This document shows positions 7,838 through 15,205 of a stretch of DNA of 64,000 nt, in pieces. Where the stretch lies: NCBI RefSeq assembly GCF_018617385.1, contig NZ_JACSKA010000005.1, positions 89,170 to 153,169 on the forward strand. Reading direction: 5' to 3'. Position 1 is the stretch's first letter. Each line of letters starts with the position of its first letter. The notes beneath the pieces were generated by a model. It ran no database searches, was not told the origin of the DNA, and saw only the letters and a program-made list of their open reading frames with translations. The position numbers were made by a program, and so were the translations under genes. The DNA comes from Exiguobacterium sp018617385. Lineage in GTDB: Bacteria > Bacillota > Bacilli > Exiguobacteriales > Exiguobacteriaceae.

Positions 7838-8541
7838 CTTTTTCAATGAAACGCGCACTCGCCATTTTTCAAAAAGACTACAAGGATCTGTCTCGAAACT
7901 TGTTCGTCTCGTCGACCTTGATCATGCCACTCTTCTTCGCTGTCTTTTATTCGCGAATCGGTGACGGTGGCGTCGATATCACGTACTTCGTCATCAACAT
8001 CACGTTCAGCCTCGTCGCGATCTTTGTGCAGTGTGCATTGATTGCCGAAGAGAAAGAGAAGAACACGCTTCGCGGGCTCATGTTGTCCCCGGCGAGCACG
8101 CTCGACATCTTGCTCGGAAAGAGCGCACTCACGTTTGTGACGACGATGATCCTCATCGTAGCCTCATCATTTTTGATGGATTATGCCCCGCAAAATCTGG
8201 CTGTGATTGCCCTCGCGCTCATCGTCTCGACGTTCTTTTATATCGGGATCGGCACGATGTTCGGCTTGATGACGAAGACGGTCATGGAAGCTTCATTGAT
8301 TGTCATGTTACCGTTCTTTTTCTTCTCGTTTTCACCGATGTTGTTGCCACTACAAGACCGTTTCGCCATCATCGGATTGCTAGAGTATTTACCAAACGTA
8401 CTCTTGATTGATGTGGCCCATCAAGTGGAAGACGGTGCGAACTTCGGTACCGTCGGACTAGAGCTAGGGTTGCTAACTGCTTGGGCGCTTGCCGCATTCG
8501 TCGGTAGCGTCGTGATGTATAACCGGAAACAGACGGACTGA
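7834..8541 (+). CDS. ABC-2-type exporter permease
   Basis: 235 residues with six hydrophobic segments, a typical ABC-2 membrane subunit. Features: N-terminal amphipathic FQKDYKDLSRN, then TLIMPLFFAVFY, a cytoplasmic EEKEKNTLRGLMLSPAS coupling segment, and a C-terminal helix ending MYNRKQ. It is translationally coupled to the ATPase gene (four-base overlap, GGAGG within its end). The substrate cannot be inferred; the LytTR regulator upstream suggests a peptide or antibiotic. Confidence 0.9.
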   Translation: MTFSMKRALAIFQKDYKDLSRNLFVSSTLIMPLFFAVFYSRIGDGGVDITYFVINITFSLVAIFVQCALIAEEKEKNTLRGLMLSPASTLDILLGKSALTFVTTMILIVASSFLMDYAPQNLAVIALALIVSTFFYIGIGTMFGLMTKTVMEASLIVMLPFFFFSFSPMLLPLQDRFAIIGLLEYLPNVLLIDVAHQVEDGANFGTVGLELGLLTAWALAAFVGSVVMYNRKQTD

Positions 8542-8542
8542 A

Positions 8543-8576
8543 AAAAGAATCGCCTGAGAAAGGGCGATTCTTTTCG
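8543..8576 (+). terminator. Terminator of the ABC exporter operon
   Basis: AAAAGAATCGCC (8543-8554) pairs with GGCGATTCTTTT (8563-8574). A-rich and T-rich flanks make it usable in both directions for the convergent VOC gene. Confidence 0.85.
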
Positions 8577-8583
8577 TATATAC

Positions 8584-9105
8584 TCATTTATGTTCCGCTG
8601 GTGTCCAACGCTCCTGTTCACTCGACGCAGGATAATCAATTCCATCCGGATAGGCAATCAGCTCGATGAGTGACCCCCACGGTGCCTTCCCGTATACACC
8701 TTGGTTATCCCCATTGTCTTCGACGCCGGCTAACGGGTGTGGTTTCGATAACAACTGTCCACCCGCACGTTCAAAGCGCTGAGCCGCCTCTTGCATATCA
8801 TCCACATAAATCGCGAAATGATGTAAACCGTACGATGAGATTCCTGTCGGTTCGGTTCTATTTACACGTGAGACTTGAAACAATTCGATAGACGGTCCTG
8901 ATTTGATTTGAAGCAGTCGCATATGGATGATTTGTTGTCCGTCTGGTAAGTCTAGTTGCTGCTCTGCCTCTTTCCCTTCCATCGGTTCATCTTCTGGACG
9001 TTGCACGTCATAGCAAATCTCAGCGTGGAACGCATCTTTCAAAAAAGTAGTTGCCTCCTCAATAGAAGGCACTGTCATGCCGATGTGATCAATTCCTCTG
9101 TTCAT
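8584..9105 (-). CDS. VOC-family (glyoxalase/dioxygenase fold) protein
   Basis: 173 residues with two beta-alpha-beta-beta-beta modules: module 1 GIDHIGMTVPSIEEATTFL (H7 as metal ligand) to SIELFQ, module 2 GLHHFAIYVDDMQEAAQRF to GSLIELIAYP. The H..E..H..E ligand set of the vicinal oxygen chelate superfamily is therefore present. Members act as lyases, isomerases or dioxygenases on small carbonyl compounds. It is the last gene of the SorC-RpiA-like-oxidoreductase operon and overlaps the upstream gene by 17 bases, which suggests a role in the same sugar pathway. Confidence 0.85.
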   Translation of the reverse strand: MNRGIDHIGMTVPSIEEATTFLKDAFHAEICYDVQRPEDEPMEGKEAEQQLDLPDGQQIIHMRLLQIKSGPSIELFQVSRVNRTEPTGISSYGLHHFAIYVDDMQEAAQRFERAGGQLLSKPHPLAGVEDNGDNQGVYGKAPWGSLIELIAYPDGIDYPASSEQERWTPAEHK

Positions 9106-10057
9106 GATGAGTCCCCTTCCATTGTTGACGGATACGATCCATCCACGTCATGACATCCCGTGAATAAAGTCGCGTCTCGTCAGATTCACCAGAAATGACA
9201 CGATGCATCGCGTCGATTTCATAGCGTAATGCCTGCTCCGTCTCCCCGAGCTGAACGGTCTCAACCGAGCCATCTTTCGTGTACGTTATGGTTGCCTCCG
9301 TCGCACGAGGAAACGCATTGACGGTAATGTACCCCTCTTCTCCGGCGACTACTCCTTGCTTCGGTAACTTCGTACGCATCGCAAGGGTAATGTTCACCAT
9401 TTGATCAGAATCCGTACGAAGAATCATACTCGATTGTTCATCGACCCCGGTCTTGTATGGTTTCATCGTCGTCAACACTTCCACTACTTCTTCGTCCAAG
9501 AAATTTCGAGCGAACGATAAGGCGTACGTCCCAATATCGAGCATCGCACCCCCAGCCAATTCCGGATTAAAGAAACGATTGGATGGATCATCTTCTTTAT
9601 AACTGCCGAACGTCACATGAATCATATTGACCCGTCCGATTGCACCTGCCTGAACACGACGTCTCAACTCTTCAAAGAGCGGCATATGATAAATCGTCAT
9701 TGCTTCGAGCACAATCACCCCTTGATCATCGGCCAGACGTTGAATGTTCTCGAGCTCTTCACTGTTTAGTGTGATGGCTTTTTCGCAAAGGATATGCTTT
9801 CCATGTGCGATGGCTTGTTCCATCATCGAATAGTGAAGATGATGAGGCGTCGCTACGTAGACAATGTCGATGTCAGGTGACGACAGCATCTCATCTAATG
9901 TTTGGTATACATGTCTCACACCATATTCTTGCGCAAATTGTTCGGCTTTTTCTACATCTCGTCCCCACACCCCGTAGGCGATGCCATCTGATTGCGCGAG
10001 TGCATGAGCGAATTCTGTCGCTATCGCACCTGGTCCAATGATTCCCCATTGCTTCAT
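9089..10057 (-). CDS. Gfo/Idh/MocA-family NAD(P)-dependent oxidoreductase
   Basis: 322 residues. N-terminal Rossmann fold with GIIGPGAIATEFAHAL, then IVYVATPHHLHY and HILCEKAITLNSEE, the family's EKP segment with alanine in place of proline. The C-terminal alpha/beta domain includes GGAMLDIGTYAL, carrying the D and H/Y region used in substrate binding. The family oxidises or reduces sugars, inositols and dihydrodiols. Its ATG overlaps the stop of the RpiA-like gene by four bases. It probably acts on a sugar or sugar derivative together with the isomerase. Confidence 0.9.
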   Translation of the reverse strand: MKQWGIIGPGAIATEFAHALAQSDGIAYGVWGRDVEKAEQFAQEYGVRHVYQTLDEMLSSPDIDIVYVATPHHLHYSMMEQAIAHGKHILCEKAITLNSEELENIQRLADDQGVIVLEAMTIYHMPLFEELRRRVQAGAIGRVNMIHVTFGSYKEDDPSNRFFNPELAGGAMLDIGTYALSFARNFLDEEVVEVLTTMKPYKTGVDEQSSMILRTDSDQMVNITLAMRTKLPKQGVVAGEEGYITVNAFPRATEATITYTKDGSVETVQLGETEQALRYEIDAMHRVISGESDETRLYSRDVMTWMDRIRQQWKGTHHEQRN

Positions 10058-10743
10058 TTCAATTCCCCCGTTTCTGTTGAATAGACGACTGTATCATGAT
10101 GCGATGCGACGATGACGTGTGTGACGACATCGGTGAACAAGGACGTATCAACCACGCCACGTACTTGAGTTAACTGGTGGTTCACCTCAATTGGATCTTC
10201 AGACGGGTGGACGACCACGTCGATTAATCGGTTTCCGTTCACGGTCACCAAGGCCCCGTCACTGTTCAAACTTTGACGAACTTGTAGAGAGGTCACCCAA
10301 GGGAACTCTTGAATTTTTTGGCTCACATAAGTGAATGCTTGTGGAAGAACTTCTAAGACAACCGGATGATCAAACGTCAATCGTTCAACAAATTTAGAAT
10401 CATCCACTAGTAATACGTATCGCTTCGCCATCGTCGCGATGAGTTTTTCTTCCGTATGAATTCCACCTCCGCTCTTTAAGGCGTGATGCCGCGTATCGAT
10501 TTGGTCACACCCGTCAAAAGCAAGGTCAATCAGTGAGACATCCCCCGTCTCGACAACCCGAAGTCCTTTTTCAAGACCGGCGCGTCGTGTCACAAACGAA
10601 GGCGTCACGATTGTCACGTCCAGTTCATTCGCATGAATCATAATGATAAGGTGTTGAATCGTACTGCCACCCCCAAGACCGATTGTCATTCCCGATTCAA
10701 TCCAAGGGAGCGCGGCTTCAGCACACTTCTCTTTTACATCCAT
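10054..10743 (-). CDS. rpiA: Ribose-5-phosphate isomerase A-like protein
   Basis: 229 residues with the RpiA layout: phosphate-binding GLGGGSTIQHLI near 22-33 (GLGTGST in typical enzymes), active-site block DLAFDGCDQID (typical FDGADEID) and LKSGGGIHTEEK (typical LKGGGGALTREK), with the catalytic aspartates, lysine and glutamate in place. RpiA interconverts ribose 5-phosphate and ribulose 5-phosphate. The departures from consensus and its place in a regulated four-gene sugar operon suggest a paralogue for another sugar phosphate rather than the housekeeping enzyme. Five bases separate it from the regulator gene. Confidence 0.8.
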   Translation of the reverse strand: MDVKEKCAEAALPWIESGMTIGLGGGSTIQHLIIMIHANELDVTIVTPSFVTRRAGLEKGLRVVETGDVSLIDLAFDGCDQIDTRHHALKSGGGIHTEEKLIATMAKRYVLLVDDSKFVERLTFDHPVVLEVLPQAFTYVSQKIQEFPWVTSLQVRQSLNSDGALVTVNGNRLIDVVVHPSEDPIEVNHQLTQVRGVVDTSLFTDVVTHVIVASHHDTVVYSTETGELK

Positions 10744-10747
10744 CTGT

Positions 10748-11695
10748 TCATTCCCCCTGTAACAGTTGTTGGGCCGTGCGATCAGTTGTCACGATGACAT
10801 CAATCAACCGATGCTCGGCGGCGACTCGAATCGCCTCTACTTTCTCACTTCCATAGGCAACCCCGATTTTAAGTGGCACCTTTGCGAGTTGTTGATGCTC
10901 AATATGGACTGTTCGATCCGATAGTGAAGTGGTCACAATCTCTCCGTTTTGATTATAAAAGTGCGAGCAAAGATCTCCGATGATTTGGAGGTCGTTCATT
11001 TCTTCGGTAAACGTTTGACCATAGAAAGCCAACCAGTTGGATTCCTGGTTCAGTTGGGCCGAACCGATTCCAAAGAGGGCGATGTTCATCCGCCCCCACA
11101 GCTCCACGACTTCTTGAGCATGTGTTGATTGCGTCAATGCTTGTTTGATGGCAGCATCCGGTAAAATTGCAGGAACATCGATTAGTTTAGAACGTCCACG
11201 CCATTTTCGTGAGGCGTCATACGCTAACGTGTTCGCATGAAAACGACTTTCGAGTTTTCCGTCTGGCCCACCGATGAGTGGCACACATTGGATACTCGAA
11301 TATGCTTCTTTCGGCGTGAGTGCCTCCACGACGGCAGCGAGTGCTGTCCCCCAAGAAAAGCCGATCACATCGTCCTCAGTCACCATCGACTCGACGTATG
11401 TTGCGCACGCTTCCCCCATACGTTGTAACGTCTCTTCGCGTTGTCCTGACTTTTCAGGTACAAGGATGACATGCTTTAGGCCAAACTGCTCTTTTAGTTG
11501 AGCTGCCACGTCAATTGATTGAAAGCGATCATAATCGATTTGGAACTTCACAATCCCTAATTCCCGAATGCGTTTTAACATGCGACTAACCGTGGCCCGA
11601 TTGACATCGAGTGTCTCTGCAATCTGGTGTTGTGTTTGATTCTGTTCGTAATACAAATGCGCTACTTCGTAAAGCCTCTTCAGTTCTTCTGACAT
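10748..11695 (-). CDS. SorC/DeoR-type sugar-binding transcriptional regulator
   Basis: 315 residues. The N-terminal helix-turn-helix (QNQTQHQIAETLDVNRATVS, about 19-38) is followed by a linker and the SorC sugar-phosphate-binding domain with VIGFSWGTALAAV, VPLIGG, GIGSA and GVAYGSEKVEAI. The family responds to phosphorylated sugars and usually autoregulates. It is the first gene of the operon with the RpiA-like, oxidoreductase and VOC genes, and inverted repeats lie within 110 bp of its start. Confidence 0.9.
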   Translation of the reverse strand: MSEELKRLYEVAHLYYEQNQTQHQIAETLDVNRATVSRMLKRIRELGIVKFQIDYDRFQSIDVAAQLKEQFGLKHVILVPEKSGQREETLQRMGEACATYVESMVTEDDVIGFSWGTALAAVVEALTPKEAYSSIQCVPLIGGPDGKLESRFHANTLAYDASRKWRGRSKLIDVPAILPDAAIKQALTQSTHAQEVVELWGRMNIALFGIGSAQLNQESNWLAFYGQTFTEEMNDLQIIGDLCSHFYNQNGEIVTTSLSDRTVHIEHQQLAKVPLKIGVAYGSEKVEAIRVAAEHRLIDVIVTTDRTAQQLLQGE

Positions 11696-11709
11696 TCAGC
11701 CACACCCCT

Positions 11710-11745
11710 TTGCACAAATGTACAACTAAATGAACAATTGTGCAA
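11710..11745 (-). promoter_or_regulatory. Operator-like palindrome upstream of the SorC-type operon
   Basis: TTGCACAA (11710-11717) and TTGTGCAA (11738-11745) form a perfect inverted repeat with a 20-base centre, directly upstream of the regulator start. A related sequence, TGAACAAATTGCACA (11788-11802), resembles the right half TGAACAATTGTGCAA (11731-11745). SorC-family regulators bind such dispersed TTG/CAA-type sites; assignment to this regulator is inferred from position. Confidence 0.5.
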
Positions 11746-11842
11746 CACGAGGTATGTTTAGGAAAGGCAATCGGCTTCTAGAACAGGTGAACAAATTGCA
11801 CATGCGTTGGCAACACAACTTGCTCCTTTACTTTAGAATAAG

Positions 11843-11867
11843 AAAAAGCCTTCACAATGGAAGGCTT
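11843..11867 (-). terminator. Terminator of DUF3841 copy 3
   Basis: On the minus strand AAGCCTTC and GAAGGCTT form a stem (11846-11853 with 11860-11867) followed by a T-run. Confidence 0.75.
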
Positions 11868-11887
11868 GGTAGAAAACGTCATATTGC

Positions 11888-12532
11888 TTAGCGTTTCTGC
11901 TTTTCTAAACTAAACGGAATCGACTTCTTCAAGCCAAGATTATAACTGAGCTTCCAGGCTAATCCGCGAACCCGGTCCAACAAACAATCATCCAAGTCCC
12001 GAAAAGGCATGACTGCCCGAACCTGATGCAGTTCAATGCGATGAATCACGTATTGATAGTCTGGTGCCTCGATAGACCGATGAATCGCCATCTCCTCACA
12101 CCATTTTTTATCAAAGATTTTTTCCCATGACTTTCGAGTATAGGCAGGATCAATATTCTCCCTGTGATCAAAGGCCTCGGCTGTATCGCAAAAAGTAGAG
12201 TGATACGGAACAAACTCCCAAAATGAAATTTCTGAAGCCAGTACTTGATCATCCGGTAATTCCACTGTCAACACAACACCTTTGTTCCCTTGTCCGATAT
12301 GTCCACCCCTGCTTAAGTCAGGAAACTCATCCCAACACCAGACCGGATAGTTCCCACATAACGAAATTCCAATTCGTTGCTCATATTGTTCAACCATCCA
12401 ATCATAGGCTGGCTTAAAAAATTCAAATCCTTCGTCGTTAAAAAAAGCGTACTGAGGATCACCTTGTAGATACCCTCGCTCTAGTGCTGCTTTCCAAGCG
12501 TCTTCATGCTGATGTGTATAATAAATCCCCAA
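11888..12532 (-). CDS. DUF3841-family protein, copy 3
   Basis: 214 residues from a TTG start (12532) with GGAG five bases upstream; an ATG two bases further is out of frame. It begins MGIYYTHQ like copy 2 and keeps PAYDWMVEQYEQRIGISL, GNYPVWCWDEFPDL, RGGHIGQGNKGVVLTVELPD, SWEKIFDKKWCEE and LLDRVRG. Codon use is more A/T-rich than in copy 2. It stands alone with its own terminator, next to the helicase-rich accessory block. Function unknown. Confidence 0.82.
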   Translation of the reverse strand: MGIYYTHQHEDAWKAALERGYLQGDPQYAFFNDEGFEFFKPAYDWMVEQYEQRIGISLCGNYPVWCWDEFPDLSRGGHIGQGNKGVVLTVELPDDQVLASEISFWEFVPYHSTFCDTAEAFDHRENIDPAYTRKSWEKIFDKKWCEEMAIHRSIEAPDYQYVIHRIELHQVRAVMPFRDLDDCLLDRVRGLAWKLSYNLGLKKSIPFSLEKQKR

Positions 12533-12791
12533 TCATTCTCCAACCTTTCATACATCATATGCATTCACTATACAAAAAGTCTTGAAGATAGGGATACACA
12601 AAAAATGTATAGGTCTTTTATATACTATCCAAGTATCTCAATTTAAAAAGGCTATAAGTAATTGGTTTATTGATGGGGTCTTACATCTTATATTTTCTAT
12701 CTCAGCTTTTCAACGACATAAGATTTTACTACGCTTGATTTTGTCAAAAACTACTCACACTTTGTTTTTTCATATCATGTAATTCGATTTT

Positions 12792-14951
12792 CTATTTTCT
12801 GAATTGTATGCTGCGGAATAGCAATGAATAGTCTTCTGTCGTATGAACAACTACTTCATGTAAGGCTCGTGTCAATGAGACATATAATCGCCGCGCTTCC
12901 TGTGGAAATTCAGGATAGTTTTCTTGATTGACATCCATTAAAAGCACTGCATCAAATTCCATACCGCGCAAGTAGTCTACTGTAGAAATAACAATTTCTT
13001 CTCCAACTTTAGTAGTATCAGATACAATTAGTTGAGTACGTAAATTAAGTTTTGCGTGTAAGAACTGTGCGCGTTCTAATGTTGGTGTGATTATACAAAT
13101 CGTGAATTGTTGTTTTCTCCAACGAGCCAGTACTTCTTTTATTTCTCTACTTTTCTTTGTCACTAGAAATTCGATAGGTTGCCCATCTCGGTTAAATGGA
13201 TCAATCCATGTCGTATCGTGATCTGAATCATACAGTATTTCTTTAGCAAAATTAATAATAGGTTTCGTCGTTCGGAATGCTTTCGTTAAATACTCGATGC
13301 GCCATTTTGACTTTCCATGAGTTTGAATTGAATCCCATGACTCCATGTCAAACGCTTGATAGCTTTGTAGCGTATCTCCGAATATCGTCATCCCATGACA
13401 GATTTTTTCGAGCACCATTAAATCGAGCGGACGAAGCGTCTGGGCTTCATCAACAAAGAGATGGCTCCATTTTTCAGGATACCCATTTGTTTCATAGTGA
13501 AGATACATCCAGAGGAAGAGATCTAATCTTGTCGGAGATTTATATTTATGCCATGCCTTCAATAGGGTCTCATCCACATCTACTTTCATGTGTTCAAGCA
13601 TCAATGGATTTTTTAGCATCTTCCAAACCGTTTCGGCATCAATTCGTAAGATTTCACTCCAAAAGTTCAAAAACGCTTCTCGCTTTTTCTTTTCGGATAG
13701 TAATCGATTTTTTAAATTCTCTTTCATCAATTCACTTAATTTTTGACGTTTTTCATCATACAAGTATTTTGTCCAAATCGAGGCTGCTTCAATATACTCT
13801 TGTTCATAGTCCTTTTTATTTAAAATATGGATTTTTTCAAGTTCACTTCGAATCGTTTGAAGAATCCGCAATCTCTTTTCGTGAAATGTCCCATTTCCGG
13901 ACATCCACATATCAATTGCTTTTTCATGTAAATGGACTAACTCATCCATTGGTTCATAACTAAAAAGAGTTTCACAGATGTCTTCGTTCCATTCTGCCAG
14001 CGCCTCATCAACCCACTTGATTAAATGGTTCGATTCATACAGCGGAAGTAATTCCAAATGGCCATTCTGATTTAAAAACTTTTTGTTCAATTGAACCGCA
14101 AAATCATCAAATGCCATTGTAGAAACCGATTGAATTTGTAAATGCTCCGCATCCTTCAACAGTTGATGAATCGTCGCTTCGTTTGGAGCTAAATAAAGCA
14201 TCTTTCGGCGTTCATCTTGATACTGCAAATAAGACATACGATGTAGCGCCGTTAACGATTTCCCAGTCCCCGCCGCCCCTTGGACAATCATATATGTATT
14301 CACGGGTGCCTGGATAATGTGGTTTTGTTCGGCTTGCCGTGTTGCAATGAAACCATCAATAGAACGATCTTTTTGCTTCTTCGTCAACTCTTTCTCCATA
14401 AAACTCTCTTGTGGGACATCAGGCACCGTCGACGGCTTTTTGAATGTCGATTTGATTTGTTCGGTAAATCGTCTCGTCAGTGAGCTCGGTTGCCGTTTTG
14501 GAGCACGACGATGATTTGCCTGAACGACACGTCGCTGTCTTCGATCAAGCTCAAGCTGTGTCATCCCGATGATGTCACCACCTGGCGTCTCAATCGCCTC
14601 CCCGTTAAACATAGACGCACGCATCGCCATCTCACTCCGCCAATCTAAGACGAGCGGGATCTCAGGTGAACGAGGGTGCGCCACGCCGAACTTCCCGACC
14701 GGATAAATCTCTTCTTCACCTTCGTCCTCAATTACGAATGTGAACGAATACAGTTCTTTCAGGGCATCTTCATACTTTTGGCGTTCCTGTGCGCTTTCCG
14801 ATTGACGTGAATGTCCTCGCATGTCAATCATTTCATAGTCGCTTGATTCAAGACCCGGTTTTTCCCCTGCTTTCTTCCCATTTAGATGAGACTCGATCAC
14901 CATACAAAAGTTATCAAGTCGTTGCTGCTCATTTTCTATAATCCCCTTCAT
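12792..14951 (-). CDS. helD: HelD-like UvrD-family SF1 helicase/ATPase
   Basis: 719 residues from ATG 14951 (AGGAG eight bases before; a GTG three codons earlier overlaps that site). The N-terminus (YEDALKELYSFTFV, YPVGKFGVAHP, IPLVLDWRSEMA) matches the HelD N-terminal arm region. Walker A QGAAGTGKSLTALHRM near 225, Walker B LFVDEAQ near 500, motif VI YVSLTRAL near 692. HelD removes stalled RNA polymerase from DNA. Composition changes within the gene: the first ~180 codons are GC-richer than the rest (52% at 14521-14580, 27% at 13681-13740), which suggests a mosaic origin. The divergent gene is the large helicase-nuclease. Confidence 0.8.
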   Translation of the reverse strand: MKGIIENEQQRLDNFCMVIESHLNGKKAGEKPGLESSDYEMIDMRGHSRQSESAQERQKYEDALKELYSFTFVIEDEGEEEIYPVGKFGVAHPRSPEIPLVLDWRSEMAMRASMFNGEAIETPGGDIIGMTQLELDRRQRRVVQANHRRAPKRQPSSLTRRFTEQIKSTFKKPSTVPDVPQESFMEKELTKKQKDRSIDGFIATRQAEQNHIIQAPVNTYMIVQGAAGTGKSLTALHRMSYLQYQDERRKMLYLAPNEATIHQLLKDAEHLQIQSVSTMAFDDFAVQLNKKFLNQNGHLELLPLYESNHLIKWVDEALAEWNEDICETLFSYEPMDELVHLHEKAIDMWMSGNGTFHEKRLRILQTIRSELEKIHILNKKDYEQEYIEAASIWTKYLYDEKRQKLSELMKENLKNRLLSEKKKREAFLNFWSEILRIDAETVWKMLKNPLMLEHMKVDVDETLLKAWHKYKSPTRLDLFLWMYLHYETNGYPEKWSHLFVDEAQTLRPLDLMVLEKICHGMTIFGDTLQSYQAFDMESWDSIQTHGKSKWRIEYLTKAFRTTKPIINFAKEILYDSDHDTTWIDPFNRDGQPIEFLVTKKSREIKEVLARWRKQQFTICIITPTLERAQFLHAKLNLRTQLIVSDTTKVGEEIVISTVDYLRGMEFDAVLLMDVNQENYPEFPQEARRLYVSLTRALHEVVVHTTEDYSLLFRSIQFRK

Positions 14952-15205
14952 TATCTGCACTCCTACATTATTTTATATCCTCATTTTACCAAATGTTACA
15001 GGCATAAAATTACGTATTTTTATTTAAAGAGGTAAATTCTTTGATTAAAGTTAGAAAACACGTAGCACCCATTATAATTTTTATCTCCCTTTCTTTTAAA
15101 ACGAACGTTATAATGTTAGTTGATTCCTAAATTAAGGAGAAACATTCCCTTTGTTTGGAATGAGACGAATGTTACATCATCGTTTTAAGAAAGAAGGACT
15201 ACATC

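Noticed and set aside
12582..12782. 66-codon frame in the AT-rich gap upstream of the HelD-like gene
   Set aside because: No ribosome site and no protein-like features; long AT-rich frames arise easily. I see no gene in 12533-12791.
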